Assembly (NCBI GenBank): GCA_002709075.1
Contig: PAPV01000004.1
Span: 168,787-232,786, forward strand
Length of the DNA stretch: 64,000 bases
Direction of reading: 5' to 3'
From: Rhodospirillaceae bacterium
GTDB taxonomy: Bacteria > Pseudomonadota > Alphaproteobacteria > MPNO01 > UBA2964
Shown: positions 37,291 to 47,485 of the stretch, in pieces
Position numbering within the stretch: position 1 is the stretch's first letter
Layout of the letters: each line of letters starts with the position of its first letter
Position numbers and translations under genes: made by a program
The notes under the pieces: model-generated
Database searches by the model: none
What the model was told of the DNA's origin: nothing
Seen by the model: the letters and a program-made list of their open reading frames with translations, nothing else

Positions 37291-38703
37291 ATGCGCAAAA
37301 ACCCCCTTAATAAAATCATACAATCTTTCAGGCCAGCTGTCTTCATGGCATTGAGTCTAACACTTCTGTTGTTTGGTTGCATGACTTATGCGCCACGAGT
37401 ATCACAAATTTCAACATCTACTGGAGAAATAGTCTTCAAAGAGACAAAATCACGCTCTACTATCTTGAAAAAGGGAGGACCAAAATCAATCCTACCTGTA
37501 GAAAAGCCACCAATCACCAAAAGAATCCCAGAAGAAAAAATTATGTTAGTGCCTCCGGCGTATTCAAAAACCTTTGTAGGTGTTTTGCTTCCATTAACTG
37601 GAAAATTTGCACCTTTGGGACGATCTTTGCTCGATGCCATTCAACTTGCATTATTTGAGGTTGCAGAAGAAAATGTAGTGTTGTTGCCGCGTGATACAAA
37701 GGGCACGGTTGAAGGCGCTGTTTCTGCGGCACAATCTGCAATCGATGCTGGCGCTCAATTTTTAATTGGACCAGTTTTTTCTTCAGCCGCCCGAGCGGTG
37801 GCGGATCTAAAGAAAGAAAGCGGTTTGATATCAATTGCTTTCACAAATGATCGTATTGCGGCGGGTCAGAGTGCGTATATCATTGGATTAATTCCCCGTC
37901 AGCGTATTAAACGCATTGTTGGGTTTGCGATGTCTAGAGGAGTGGAGAGATTTGCAGCGCTTCTTCCTTCTAGTCCATATGGGGACTTAATTCTTGAATA
38001 TTATAAAGAAATAGTAATCCAATCTGGTGGGGTGTTTACTCGTGTCGGGCGGTATTTGCCTGGTCAACAGAAGTCAATTGTTCAGTCTGTCAAACGCCTA
38101 GGAAATTATGATGAACGAAAAATAGCTCTGGAAAATCGAAGGAAGGTATTAGAAAGTCAAATTGATGCAATATCTCAGCGCCAATTACGTAGGTTGGAGG
38201 ATTTAGAAACTTTGGGTGATGTCGACTTCGAAGCGGTATTATTAGTTGAAGATGGTCAGGCATTGACGGCGCTGGCTCCATTACTTCCATACTATGAAAT
38301 TGATACAAGAAAAGTTAGAATTCTTGGTATTTCGGATTGGGGTGCGCGGGCACTTCATCGTGAGCCAGCATTGCAAGGTGCGTGGTACGCGGCACCCTCC
38401 CGATCTCCACTAATTAAATTTTACTCAAGGTATAGAAAAATTTATGGGAGGCCTCCACATCCACTGGCATCTCTTGCTTATGATGCTGGCGCTTTGGCAT
38501 CGGTGCTCGGCGTTCAAAAACCACCAGCGTTTTCTGAAAAAGTTTTGACTAACCCACGCGGGTTTTCGGGTAGTATTGGACTATTTAGGTTTCGAAAAAA
38601 TGGTCTCGTTGAACACAATTTTTCAGTGCTTGAGGTGCGTCCGGACGGCCCCGTTGAAATAAGTAGGTCAGCCAAAAGTTTTGTGAAAGTTAGAAACAAT
38701 TAA
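37291..38703 (+). CDS. Penicillin-binding protein activator LpoA-like lipoprotein
   Basis: A 470-residue lipoprotein (signal ending LLLFGC) with a type 1 periplasmic-binding-protein fold. It has VGVLLPLTGKFAPLGRSLLDAIQLALFE, DAGAQFLIGPVFSSAARAVADLKKESGLISIAFTND and AALLPSSPYGDLILEYY. This C-terminal-type LpoA domain is found in Alphaproteobacteria as the activator of PBP1a-type peptidoglycan synthases or as a leucine-binding-like protein; activation here is inferred. It is divergent from rsmI and overlaps the convergent hemW by 4 bp. Confidence 0.85.
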   Translation: MRKNPLNKIIQSFRPAVFMALSLTLLLFGCMTYAPRVSQISTSTGEIVFKETKSRSTILKKGGPKSILPVEKPPITKRIPEEKIMLVPPAYSKTFVGVLLPLTGKFAPLGRSLLDAIQLALFEVAEENVVLLPRDTKGTVEGAVSAAQSAIDAGAQFLIGPVFSSAARAVADLKKESGLISIAFTNDRIAAGQSAYIIGLIPRQRIKRIVGFAMSRGVERFAALLPSSPYGDLILEYYKEIVIQSGGVFTRVGRYLPGQQKSIVQSVKRLGNYDERKIALENRRKVLESQIDAISQRQLRRLEDLETLGDVDFEAVLLVEDGQALTALAPLLPYYEIDTRKVRILGISDWGARALHREPALQGAWYAAPSRSPLIKFYSRYRKIYGRPPHPLASLAYDAGALASVLGVQKPPAFSEKVLTNPRGFSGSIGLFRFRKNGLVEHNFSVLEVRPDGPVEISRSAKSFVKVRNN

Positions 38704-39857
38704 GTTAGTAAACTGGCGATTACGGTATTAAGCTTAAGCTGTCCCTCTTTGGTTGCTCGCATACCCATCTCATCCAACTCTAATAGACTGTTATCCAATA
38801 ATATTTTTAAGGTACGGGGATTAAAAATTTGTTCTAATTCACATCGAGTTTGTGCTTCAAAACGGCTCCGTTCTAATCCTTTTGTGAGCCGTAGCCCAGT
38901 CATTATTATTTCCTCGGTTCTGTCGTGGTGTGGAATAGGTTTGTAACGTCGAGTGCCATGACCGTTTTTTTTAACCGAATTTAGCCAGTTTTCCGGACTA
39001 CTTATTTGCTCAGTTTCGTAGCAGGTTTTATCAATTGTAATGCGTCCGTGTGCTCCTGGTCCAATTCCTACATAATCTGCACCTTGCCAACAATTTAAGT
39101 TGTGTCTCGACTCTGCTCCCTCTCTTGCATGGTTGGAAATTTCGTATGCTTTTAATCCTTCCTTGCTACAAATCTCATCTGTAATTTGGAACAGCTGTAT
39201 AGATTTTTCCTCATCAGGTAAGCAAAAATCACCGTCTCGAAAAGACGCAAAGAAAGATGTTCCGCGTTCTATGGTAAGCTGGTAAAGCGATACGTGTTCT
39301 GTTCCGATTGATAATGCTCTTTCTAGTTCTGTTGTCCAGGCATTTGTAGTTTGCTGAGGTCGGCCATAAATAAGATCAAATGATACCCTTTTAACAGCCT
39401 TCTGGGCGGTTTCCACCGCCGTCAATGCTTCCTTGGGGGTGTGCTTTCGTCCGAGAAAATTTAAGTCTGAACTGTTTAACGCCTGAACCCCAACAGAAAT
39501 TCTATTAATTCCAGCTTGTGCTAATTTGTTAAAGTTTTTTGTTTCAAGCCCTGTGGGATTTGCTTCTAGCGTTACTTCACAATCTATTTCTATCCCCCAT
39601 CGTAAATCGATACGGGAAATCAATTCTCCTACCAGTTCAGGAGGCATCAAAGAGGGGGTGCCGCCTCCAAAAAATATCGACGAAATATTTTTTCCAGAAG
39701 TTCGAGAAGCGTAATAATCTATTTCCATGAGGAGAGCATCTTTCCATTCACTGACATTTATATTTCTACGAACATGCGAGTTAAAATCACAGTAAGGGCA
39801 TTTGCTTTCACAAAAGGGCCAGTGAATATAGATGGCTAAGCAGTCAATGTTTGGCAC
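38700..39857 (-). CDS. hemW: Radical SAM heme chaperone HemW
   Basis: A 385-residue radical SAM protein. The 4Fe-4S motif is CESKCPYC (Cys16, Cys20, Cys23) in the form C-x3-C-x2-C. The next conserved block is IFFGGGTPSLM, then GINRISVGVQALN, and the HemW C-terminal domain. HemW, formerly mislabelled HemN, transfers heme to respiratory proteins. It is the last gene of the leftward rph-rdgB-hemW unit, with rdgB 7 bp upstream. Confidence 0.95.
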   Translation of the reverse strand: MPNIDCLAIYIHWPFCESKCPYCDFNSHVRRNINVSEWKDALLMEIDYYASRTSGKNISSIFFGGGTPSLMPPELVGELISRIDLRWGIEIDCEVTLEANPTGLETKNFNKLAQAGINRISVGVQALNSSDLNFLGRKHTPKEALTAVETAQKAVKRVSFDLIYGRPQQTTNAWTTELERALSIGTEHVSLYQLTIERGTSFFASFRDGDFCLPDEEKSIQLFQITDEICSKEGLKAYEISNHAREGAESRHNLNCWQGADYVGIGPGAHGRITIDKTCYETEQISSPENWLNSVKKNGHGTRRYKPIPHHDRTEEIIMTGLRLTKGLERSRFEAQTRCELEQIFNPRTLKILLDNSLLELDEMGMRATKEGQLKLNTVIASLLT

Positions 39858-39864
39858 TTGGATT

Positions 39865-40476
39865 TTACTGTTTACTTAAGGAAAAGCATGACTTGGAAAG
39901 CTGTTTAAACGCATCAGCTCGATGACTAATTGCATGTTTTGCTTCTGGTTCAATTTCAGCAAAAGTTTTGTCCATTCCGTCAGCCATGAAAATTGCATCG
40001 TATCCAAATCCATTTTCGCCTTTAGGGGGCCAACAAATTGTTCCCATAACACGCCCCTCGAATGTTGCAACATATCCGTCCGGCCAGACAAGCGAAAGAG
40101 CGCAGACGAATGCAGCACTTTTATCCGCTTTCCCAACAAGAGAAGCATTTACACGCTGCATAGCTGTTTTAAAATCTCGTCTTGGTCCGGCCCATCGGGC
40201 GGAATAAATACCTGGTGCTCCACCAAGTGCTTTTATAACCAACCCGGAATCGTCTGCAAGCGCCGGCAGGCCGGTTGCAGCGGAAGTTACCTTTGCTTTT
40301 AGTTCAGCATTCTCCCTAAATGTTACCCCGGTTTCATCTGGTTCTTCTAAATAAAAATCTGCCGCTGAGAAAATAGTGATTGGTAGTGTCGATAGAAGAT
40401 CAGTAATTTCTCTTACTTTCCCATTATTGTGACTGGCAATGACTAATTTTTTTTCATAAAATAAACGAGTTACCAT
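39865..40476 (-). CDS. rdgB: XTP/dITP pyrophosphatase (Ham1/RdgB)
   Basis: A 203-residue house-cleaning enzyme that hydrolyses ITP, dITP and XTP. The substrate-binding motif is ASHNNGKVREI, the catalytic region ALADDSGLVIKALGGAPGIYSARWAG, and GFGYDAIF and HRADAFKQL are present. It sits 6 bp after rph, its usual partner. Confidence 0.97.
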   Translation of the reverse strand: MVTRLFYEKKLVIASHNNGKVREITDLLSTLPITIFSAADFYLEEPDETGVTFRENAELKAKVTSAATGLPALADDSGLVIKALGGAPGIYSARWAGPRRDFKTAMQRVNASLVGKADKSAAFVCALSLVWPDGYVATFEGRVMGTICWPPKGENGFGYDAIFMADGMDKTFAEIEPEAKHAISHRADAFKQLSKSCFSLSKQ

Positions 40477-40482
40477 TTAAAA

Positions 40483-41208
40483 CTAATCCTCCGCCCTAGC
40501 CACAGATTGCATTAAAGTTAGTTCACTGCAGCCTTTAAAAGCTAGTTCTAGAAGTTCGGAAAAGTGATTTTTACTAAATGGATTCCCTTCAGCGGTTCCC
40601 TGTATCTCGACAATTTTTCCATTGTTCGAAATTACAAAATTACTGTCTGCATCCGCGTTGGAGTCCTCCGCGTAATCAAGGTCTAAAATGCACATATCTT
40701 GGAAAATTCCACAAGAAACTGCAGCGACCGAACCAATTAACGGTGACTGTGTAAGTAATCCATTTTTAAACAGTGTATCAATAGCACCTTTCAGAGCTAC
40801 CCATCCTCCGGTTATTGAGGCTGTTCTTGTGCCGCCATCAGCTTGGAGTACATCGCAGTCAATGCGAATTTGCCGTTCACCCAGAAGTTCCATGTCTACT
40901 ACCGAGCGCAGAGACCGCCCAATTAGACGTTGTATTTCTTGGGTGCGGCCGCTTTGTCTTCCAGTTGCTGCTTCTCTTCGTGTTCTTGTATGCGTTGAGC
41001 GCGGCAGCATTCCATATTCTGCGGTTATCCAACCCTTTCCGCTATTTCGCATCCAGGGCGGAACATTTTCTTCGATGGTGGCGCAGCATAATACGTGAGT
41101 ATTGCCTTGTTTTATTAGACAGCTTCCTTCGGCATAAGGACTGAAGTTAGCTTGAAGAGACACTTCCCGCATTTGATTAGCGGCACGTCCGGACGGGCGG
41201 CCTGTCAT
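40483..41208 (-). CDS. rph: Ribonuclease PH
   Basis: A 241-residue phosphorolytic 3'-5' exoribonuclease that matures tRNA 3' ends. Motifs are [58 protein letters not shown] and [24 protein letters not shown]. The catalytic arginines and aspartates are present. It is divergent from hrcA. Confidence 0.97.
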   Translation of the reverse strand: MTGRPSGRAANQMREVSLQANFSPYAEGSCLIKQGNTHVLCCATIEENVPPWMRNSGKGWITAEYGMLPRSTHTRTRREAATGRQSGRTQEIQRLIGRSLRSVVDMELLGERQIRIDCDVLQADGGTRTASITGGWVALKGAIDTLFKNGLLTQSPLIGSVAAVSCGIFQDMCILDLDYAEDSNADADSNFVISNNGKIVEIQGTAEGNPFSKNHFSELLELAFKGCSELTLMQSVARAED

Positions 41209-41357
41209 AATACACTCCTATTGTAACGTGATCTTTAGCAAAACTTACGCTACAAGCTACAAGCGGATGATGTTTCAGTCTACCACATAACTAATTAATG
41301 GGTATTTATTGACCTTGCAGAAAAGCGATACTAAATTGTTTTTGTTTAGGAAAGTAA

Positions 41358-42425
41358 ATGAAATCCGCGCGTAATAGTCTTGTAATGGAGTTAAATAACC
41401 GATCGCGTTCGGTATTTACCACTATAGTAAATTCGTACTTGGAAACAGGTGAGCCTATGGGATCACGTTTGCTTGCAAGGCAACTCGAAGAAGGCATATC
41501 CCCGGCTTCAGTCAGAAATGTAATGGCGGATCTTGAAGATATGGGATTGTTATATTCACGCCACACCTCTGGTGGTCGCCTTCCGACAGATCTCGGGCTG
41601 CGTCTTTTTGTCGATGGGTTAATGGAGGTTGGAAGCTTATCAGACGATGAGCGTGCAAGCATAGAGGATAAATGTAGCGCTGCTGGAAAATCTGTAAAAG
41701 AAGCATTGGAAGAAGCAACTAGTGCAATATCTGGTCTAGCCCAATGCACGGGATTGGTGATCGCTCCTAAAAGCGACGTTGCTTTAAAACACATTGAGTT
41801 CGTTGGTTTAGGAGATGGGAGAGCATTAGTTGTAATGGTGGCTGAAGACGGGTTAGTAGAAAACAGATTAATTGATTTGCCAGCAGGAACTCCCCCTTCT
41901 ACATTGGTGCAAGCCGCAAACTATCTAAATGCCCGACTTACCGGTCGAACACTTGATGAAGCGAAAAATTTTATTCAGCGAGAGATCATCGAGCATAGAG
42001 CTGAAATTGATGTTCTCACCAGGAAACTTGTGGAGGCCGGGCTTGCGACGTGGGGTGGCGAAAGTGGAAATGCTGGACAAGGAGGTTCGCTATTTATTAA
42101 GGGTCACGCCCGTCTGTTAGATAATGTCAATGCTGTAACTGAATTAGAACAAGTACGCGCTTTGTTTGATGCGCTAGATAGAGAAGAGCTGCTTGAGCGG
42201 TTACTAGACCTAACTAAAGCTGGTGATGGAGTCCAAATTTTTATTGGCGCTGAAAATGAGTTATTTAATTTGTCGGGTTGCGCGATTGTTACAGCACCAT
42301 TTAATGGGTCCAATGGAGACATAATGGGCGCGATTGGCGTAATAGGTCCGACACGGATAAACTATTCTAGAATCATTCCAATAGTGGATTATACAGCGCA
42401 GGTTATTGGCAGAGTTATTGGGTAG
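41358..42425 (+). CDS. hrcA: Heat-inducible transcription repressor HrcA
   Basis: A 355-residue repressor that normally binds the CIRCE operator of groESL and dnaK operons. An N-terminal winged helix is present (YLETGEPMGSRLLARQLEEGISPASVRNVMADLEDMGLLYSRHTSGGRLPTDLGLRLFVD), followed by the GAF-like inducer domain and a C-terminal GAIGVIGPTRINYSRIIPIVDYTA. No CIRCE (TTAGCACTC-N9-GAGTGCTAA) occurs upstream of it or of dnaK, so its target, probably groESL, must be elsewhere. grpE follows by 6 bp. Confidence 0.95.
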   Translation: MKSARNSLVMELNNRSRSVFTTIVNSYLETGEPMGSRLLARQLEEGISPASVRNVMADLEDMGLLYSRHTSGGRLPTDLGLRLFVDGLMEVGSLSDDERASIEDKCSAAGKSVKEALEEATSAISGLAQCTGLVIAPKSDVALKHIEFVGLGDGRALVVMVAEDGLVENRLIDLPAGTPPSTLVQAANYLNARLTGRTLDEAKNFIQREIIEHRAEIDVLTRKLVEAGLATWGGESGNAGQGGSLFIKGHARLLDNVNAVTELEQVRALFDALDREELLERLLDLTKAGDGVQIFIGAENELFNLSGCAIVTAPFNGSNGDIMGAIGVIGPTRINYSRIIPIVDYTAQVIGRVIG

Positions 42426-42431
42426 AGGATT

Positions 42432-43064
42432 ATGGAAGATAAGGAAAAGATTAAAAAAGAAGATGTAGAACTGTCTCAAACTGAGGAAAGTATAGAAGAA
42501 TTTGACGAGCCAAATGATGCAGGGGTTGAATCAAAAAAGAATGACTCTTCGGCTGAAGACATTGAGACAGCGACATTAGAGGAAGAGACGAAGCAATTGA
42601 AAGACCGGCTTTTGCGTGCACTTGCTGAAAATGAAAACCTCGTTAGACGTTCACGAAAGGAACGGGAAGATGCCATGAAATATGCCGCCGCTAATTTTGC
42701 AAGAGATATAATTTCTGTGGCGGACAATTTGACCAGGGCAATAAATTCTGCACCTGAGCCACAAGCTTCGGAAGGCAGTTCAGTTGATGGATTGCTTGAA
42801 GGAGTAAAGCTGACTGAGAGGGAGCTATCTGGAGCATTAGAGCGTCACGGAGTTGTTAAAATTGCTTCAGAGGGTGAAAAATTTAATCACGATCTCCACG
42901 AGGCACTTTTCGAAGTGCCGACGGAGGATGTCGAAGCAGGCACTATTACGCAAGTAATTGAAGACGGTTATATGATACATGATAGGTTGCTGCGTGCTGC
43001 TCGGGTAGGGGTAGCAAAGGAACCAGAAACACCCATTGATAATGAGACCAAAACTACGGAATAG
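42432..43064 (+). CDS. grpE: Nucleotide exchange factor GrpE
   Basis: A 210-residue co-chaperone of DnaK. A long acidic N-terminal stretch is followed by a coiled coil (EEETKQLKDRLLRALAENENLVRRSRKEREDAMKYAAANFARDIISVADNLTRAI). The C-terminal beta domain has HGVVKIASEGEKFNHDLHEALFEVPTEDVEAGTITQVIEDGYMIHDRLLRAARV. It is read with hrcA (6-bp gap). Confidence 0.96.
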   Translation: MEDKEKIKKEDVELSQTEESIEEFDEPNDAGVESKKNDSSAEDIETATLEEETKQLKDRLLRALAENENLVRRSRKEREDAMKYAAANFARDIISVADNLTRAINSAPEPQASEGSSVDGLLEGVKLTERELSGALERHGVVKIASEGEKFNHDLHEALFEVPTEDVEAGTITQVIEDGYMIHDRLLRAARVGVAKEPETPIDNETKTTE

Positions 43065-43176
43065 GGTAAAACGCACCTAACATTAAACTTACGTTAATAG
43101 AGCCATGGAATTAGAAATATACAGTTGAAAATCCTTAATGGTTATACGAAATTTTCAGTTTAAATCACATTGAAAC

Positions 43177-43204
43177 ATTGCGGTTGTGAATTTGCACCCC
43201 ATAT
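43177..43204 (+). promoter_or_regulatory. dnaK: Sigma-32-like promoter of dnaK
   Basis: CCCCATAT (43197-43204) matches the sigma-32 -10 consensus exactly. A weak -35, ATTGCGG, precedes it by 13 bases. It lies in the 264-bp grpE/dnaK gap, about 125 bp upstream of dnaK. Confidence 0.45.
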
Positions 43205-43328
43205 ACACTAATTATTAAATTAAATGGTCACATGTTTACCAACATGTAAAATATTGATCTTTATCGCTGACGGGAGACTGTAAAAGCCTACAAATAGATA
43301 GAGAGAAGTAATTTGGAGAGAGGACGTT

Positions 43329-45245
43329 ATGAGTAGGGTTATTGGCATTGATCTTGGCACAACAAATTCGTGCATAGCTATAATGGAGGGCAGTGAACCT
43401 CGCGTCGTAGAGAATTCAGAGGGAGCCCGGACAACCCCATCTATGGTGGCTTTCTCTGAAGATGGGGAAAGATTAGTGGGGCAGTCAGCAAAACGCCAAG
43501 CTGTCACAAATCCGGAAAATACACTTTTCGCGGTCAAACGGCTTATTGGCCGCACATTTGATGACCCAATGACAAAAAAAGATGTTGACTTAGTCCCTTA
43601 CTCTATTGTTAAGGCTGATAACGGCGATGCTTGGATTGGATCAAGGGACAAGAAATACAGTCCTAGTGAAATTTCGGCTTTCATTTTAATGAAGATGAAA
43701 GAAACCGCAGAATCACATTTAGGTGAAGAAGTATCTCAAGCAGTTATTACTGTTCCAGCTTATTTTAACGATTCGCAAAGACAAGCTACTAAGGATGCAG
43801 GAAAAATTGCTGGACTTGAAGTGTTGCGCATTATTAATGAGCCCACTGCCGCTTCCCTAGCTTATGGGCTTGATAAAAAAAATAGTGGAACAATCGCTGT
43901 ATATGACCTTGGTGGGGGTACGTTTGATATATCGGTGCTTGAGATAGGAGATGGTGTTTTTGAGGTAAAGTCGACAAATGGGGACACTTTCTTAGGGGGA
44001 GAGGACTTCGACAGTCGTCTTATAGATTACTTAGCTGACGAATTTAATAAGGATCAGGGTATTGATCTCCGATCAGATAAGCTAGCTCTTCAACGCCTTA
44101 AAGAGGGTGCAGAAAAAGCGAAGATAGAGCTCTCTAGTTCGATGCAGACTGAAGTCAATTTGCCCTTTATTACGGCTGATGCATCTGGTCCAAAGCACTT
44201 AAACATTAAGCTCACTCGCTCAAAACTTGAAGCTCTTGTTGACGAACTTATCTCTCGAACCATCGAACCATGTAAGGCCGCACTAAAAGATGCTGGGCTT
44301 TCTGCAGGGGAAATCGATGAAGTAATCTTGGTCGGAGGAATGACGCGAATGCCTAAAGTTATAGAGGCAGTTCAATCATTTTTTGGCCGAGAGCCGCATA
44401 GAGGGGTAAATCCGGACGAAGTGGTTGCTCTAGGTGCTGCAATCCAGGCTGGAGTACTCACTGGTGATGTGAAAGATGTGTTACTATTGGATGTGACACC
44501 TCTCTCTTTAGGTATCGAGACAATGGGTGGAGTCTTTACCCGTCTAATTGACCGCAACACAACCATACCCACCAAAAAAGCACAAGTTTTTTCAACCGCA
44601 GAAGATAACCAGTCTGCTGTTACCATTCGCGTTTTCCAGGGAGAACGAGAAATGGCTGCAGACAATAAATTGCTTGGTCAATTTGATTTAGTTGGTATTC
44701 CAGGCGCCCCACGCGGGGTTCCACAAATTGAGGTCGCTTTTGATATTGACGCAAATGGAATTGTTAACGTGAGCGCGAAAGACAAGGCAACAGGTAAGGA
44801 GCAACAGATTCGCATCCAAGCTTCCAGTGGTCTGGATGAGACTGAAATAGAAAAAATGGTTCAAGAAGCTGAAAGTCACGCTGAGGAAGATCGTAAGCGC
44901 AAAGAACAGGTTGAAATTCGCAACCAGGCTGATGGACTTATTTATGCAACTGAGAAAAGTCTGAATGACGGAGCAGCAAAAATTGACGACGCAGATAAAA
45001 GCAAAATTGAGGGGGACATAAGTGCTTTGAAAGAGGCTCTGGCTGGCGACTCCTCTGATGAAATCAAAACTAAAATTGAGGCATTGACACAGTCTGCAAT
45101 GAAAATTGGTGAGGCTTTATATTCTCAGCCAGAGGAAAATCCTGATGCAACTCAAGGAACCGATGCTTCGGCTGAACAAGGAGTAGTGGACGCGGACTTT
45201 GAAGAAGTTGAAGAAGAAGAAAAAAAAGAAAAACCGAAGAGCTAA
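43329..45245 (+). CDS. dnaK: Chaperone protein DnaK (Hsp70)
   Basis: A 638-residue Hsp70. The nucleotide-binding domain has [37 protein letters not shown] and [16 protein letters not shown]. The linker [19 protein letters not shown] leads to the substrate-binding domain, and the acidic tail ends in [14 protein letters not shown]. It folds proteins with DnaJ and GrpE. A GAGAGAGG precedes the ATG. dnaJ follows by 48 bp. Confidence 0.98.
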   Translation: MSRVIGIDLGTTNSCIAIMEGSEPRVVENSEGARTTPSMVAFSEDGERLVGQSAKRQAVTNPENTLFAVKRLIGRTFDDPMTKKDVDLVPYSIVKADNGDAWIGSRDKKYSPSEISAFILMKMKETAESHLGEEVSQAVITVPAYFNDSQRQATKDAGKIAGLEVLRIINEPTAASLAYGLDKKNSGTIAVYDLGGGTFDISVLEIGDGVFEVKSTNGDTFLGGEDFDSRLIDYLADEFNKDQGIDLRSDKLALQRLKEGAEKAKIELSSSMQTEVNLPFITADASGPKHLNIKLTRSKLEALVDELISRTIEPCKAALKDAGLSAGEIDEVILVGGMTRMPKVIEAVQSFFGREPHRGVNPDEVVALGAAIQAGVLTGDVKDVLLLDVTPLSLGIETMGGVFTRLIDRNTTIPTKKAQVFSTAEDNQSAVTIRVFQGEREMAADNKLLGQFDLVGIPGAPRGVPQIEVAFDIDANGIVNVSAKDKATGKEQQIRIQASSGLDETEIEKMVQEAESHAEEDRKRKEQVEIRNQADGLIYATEKSLNDGAAKIDDADKSKIEGDISALKEALAGDSSDEIKTKIEALTQSAMKIGEALYSQPEENPDATQGTDASAEQGVVDADFEEVEEEEKKEKPKS

Positions 45246-45293
45246 TTTAAAGGGCAATTCTTCTGATTGCAGTGCAGATGCGGGACCGACGAG

Positions 45294-46433
45294 ATGGCAA
45301 AAAAAGATTTTTATGAAGTCCTCGGAGTGCAGAAGAATGCCGATGGTGGCGGAATTAAACGGGCGTATCGGAAACTTGCTATGAAGTATCACCCTGATAG
45401 AAATTCAGGGGATAGCTCCGCAGAACAAAAATTCAAAGAAATTAATGAAGCATATGATGTTTTAAAAGACGAACAAAAACGTTCTGCTTACGATCAATTC
45501 GGCCACGCGGCTTTCGATGGAACGGCGGGTCAAAGTGCTGGTGGATTTGATGGCGGTGGATTCGCAGATATTTTTGAGGAGATGTTTGGTGATTTCGGGG
45601 GTCGTCGCGGAAGAAAAGGTCCAGCACCCGGAAACGATCTTCGGTACAATCTTGAAATTACTTTAGAAGATGCATTTAGAGGGAAAGAAACCCGGGTTCG
45701 GGTCCCTACAGCAGTGAAGTGCGAAACTTGTGATGGAATAGGTGCGGCATCAGGTTCAAAACCAACTAATTGTGCGACCTGTAACGGGCAAGGCAAAGTT
45801 CGTGCGAGCCAAGGTTTTTTTACAGTCGAACGAACTTGTCCAGCCTGTCAGGGGCAGGGGCAAACGATCACAGATCCCTGCAAAAAATGCAAAGGCACCG
45901 GAGCTGTCCGCAAAGAAAAAACGTTATCAGTTAATATTCCGTCAGGTGTTGAGGATGGAATGCGCATTAGGTTGACAGGCGAAGGAGAGGCGGGCATGCG
46001 TGGCGCTCCTCCAGGTGATCTTTATATCCACGTTGATATTGCGCGGCACGCGCTTTTTCAACGCGAAGGTGGAAATACCTATTGCACTGTACCAATACCA
46101 ATGACAACGGCTGCTTTGGGCGGGAACGTAGAAGTTCCGTCTATTGACGGGGGTAGAGCAAAGGTTTCAATCCCGATCGGCACGCAATCTGGTCATAGAC
46201 TTAGGCTGCGGGGCAAAGGAATGTCAGTTCTTAATGATAAAAGGCGCGGGGACATGTATATTGAGTTACAGGTTGAAACACCTGTTAATTTAAATCGAAA
46301 TCAAAAAGAAAAACTAAAAGCGTTTGAGGAGTCCGTTTCGGGGAGGGCAACCGGAAGCGATAAGCCTACTAGCCCCCAATCGGAAGGTTTTTTCGCTCGT
46401 GCACGCGAACTTTGGGAAGATTTAACAGATTAA
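45294..46433 (+). CDS. dnaJ: Chaperone protein DnaJ (Hsp40)
   Basis: A 379-residue type I J-protein. The J domain has HPD at residues 33-35 (KYHPDRN). A glycine/phenylalanine-rich linker and four zinc-binding repeats follow (CETCDGIG, CATCNGQG, CPACQGQG, CKKCKGTG), then the C-terminal substrate-binding domains. The ORF track starts at TTG 45267, but the universal N terminus MAKKDFYEVLGV begins at ATG 45294. Confidence 0.98.
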   Translation: MAKKDFYEVLGVQKNADGGGIKRAYRKLAMKYHPDRNSGDSSAEQKFKEINEAYDVLKDEQKRSAYDQFGHAAFDGTAGQSAGGFDGGGFADIFEEMFGDFGGRRGRKGPAPGNDLRYNLEITLEDAFRGKETRVRVPTAVKCETCDGIGAASGSKPTNCATCNGQGKVRASQGFFTVERTCPACQGQGQTITDPCKKCKGTGAVRKEKTLSVNIPSGVEDGMRIRLTGEGEAGMRGAPPGDLYIHVDIARHALFQREGGNTYCTVPIPMTTAALGGNVEVPSIDGGRAKVSIPIGTQSGHRLRLRGKGMSVLNDKRRGDMYIELQVETPVNLNRNQKEKLKAFEESVSGRATGSDKPTSPQSEGFFARARELWEDLTD

Positions 46434-46457
46434 GTTAAACTTTTGCCTTCATAAGTA

Positions 46458-46472
46458 GGTTGGTTTCCAACC
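46458..46472 (+). repeat. Short hairpin after dnaJ
   Basis: GGTTGG-TTT-CCAACC is a perfect 6-bp stem with a 3-base loop, 25 bp after the dnaJ stop. No T-tract follows, so it may slow decay rather than terminate transcription. Confidence 0.4.
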
Positions 46473-46522
46473 CCATAATTAAAGGTATCACCGTCAAATA
46501 CATGTCGATAGGGAGATAAGCT

Positions 46523-47338
46523 GTGGCAGATATGAAGATAGGTATAATCGGCGCTGGTGGCAGAATGGGAGCAGCTGTTATCCGGCAAGTACTTCTCAGT
46601 GACGGTTGTTCCGTTCATGCAGCTTGTGATCAGCGAGGGTCGTCTGTAATTGGACAGGATGTTGGAAATATTATTGGTGTTGAAGCGTTAGGAATTAAAA
46701 TATCTGACAATCCAATCGAAATATTTGAGTCAGCAGATGCAGTCATAGAATTTTCAAGCCCAGATGCGACTGTCACGAACGCAAAATTGGCCACTACTTT
46801 TGGATGTATTCATGTGATTGGTACGACGGGATTAACTGTTGATCAAGAAATCGCATTAAAAAACGCTAGCAAGTTTATCACTATCGTTTATGCCCCTAAT
46901 ATGAGCCAGGCGGTAAATATATTATTCTATCTCACGAAACAAGTCGCTGCCAAGTTAGATGAAGAATTTGATATAGAGATTATTGAAATGCATCACAGAA
47001 ACAAAGTTGATGCGCCCAGTGGAACAGCCTTAGGGCTCGGTAAAGCGGCAGCTTCCGGAAGAAATATAGATTTTAAAAGTAGGGCTGTCTTGTCCCGTGA
47101 GGGCCAGACGGGAGAAAGAAAGAAGGGTGATATCGGTTTTTCTACTCTCAGGGGTGGTGATGTCACCGGAGATCATAAAGTAATTTTTGCAGCGGATGGC
47201 GAACGGCTTGAGCTTGGACATAAAGCTTCAAGCAGGAAAATATTCGCGCGTGGCGCTGTTCGAAGTGCTCTCTGGGCCCAAGATAAGAAACCTGGATTAT
47301 ATACAATGTCAGATGTGCTCGGGCTACCTATACCCTAA
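46523..47338 (+). CDS. dapB: 4-hydroxy-tetrahydrodipicolinate reductase
   Basis: A 271-residue NAD(P)H-dependent reductase of the diaminopimelate/lysine pathway. The cofactor motif is IGIIGAGGRMGAAVIR. GTTGLTVDQEIAL follows, then the catalytic EIIEMHHRNKVDAPSGTALGLG. The start is GTG with GGGAGA upstream. In Alphaproteobacteria dapB often follows dnaJ, as here. Confidence 0.97.
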   Translation: MADMKIGIIGAGGRMGAAVIRQVLLSDGCSVHAACDQRGSSVIGQDVGNIIGVEALGIKISDNPIEIFESADAVIEFSSPDATVTNAKLATTFGCIHVIGTTGLTVDQEIALKNASKFITIVYAPNMSQAVNILFYLTKQVAAKLDEEFDIEIIEMHHRNKVDAPSGTALGLGKAAASGRNIDFKSRAVLSREGQTGERKKGDIGFSTLRGGDVTGDHKVIFAADGERLELGHKASSRKIFARGAVRSALWAQDKKPGLYTMSDVLGLPIP

Positions 47339-47485
47339 TATCAATATTTTTTTCCGTTTGAATTGTTGTTTCACGGTGCGCATAACAGGATAGATATGAA
47401 TCTAAATTCATTAGCGAGTAATCAAGGTATTTTCCTAATGATTTACTTACTTACCTCTATTTCTTTATATTCAAGTCGAGATTAT

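Noticed and set aside
47361-47376. TGTTTCACG resembling parS
   Set aside because: Only the left half matches; the right half (GTGCGC) breaks the palindrome.
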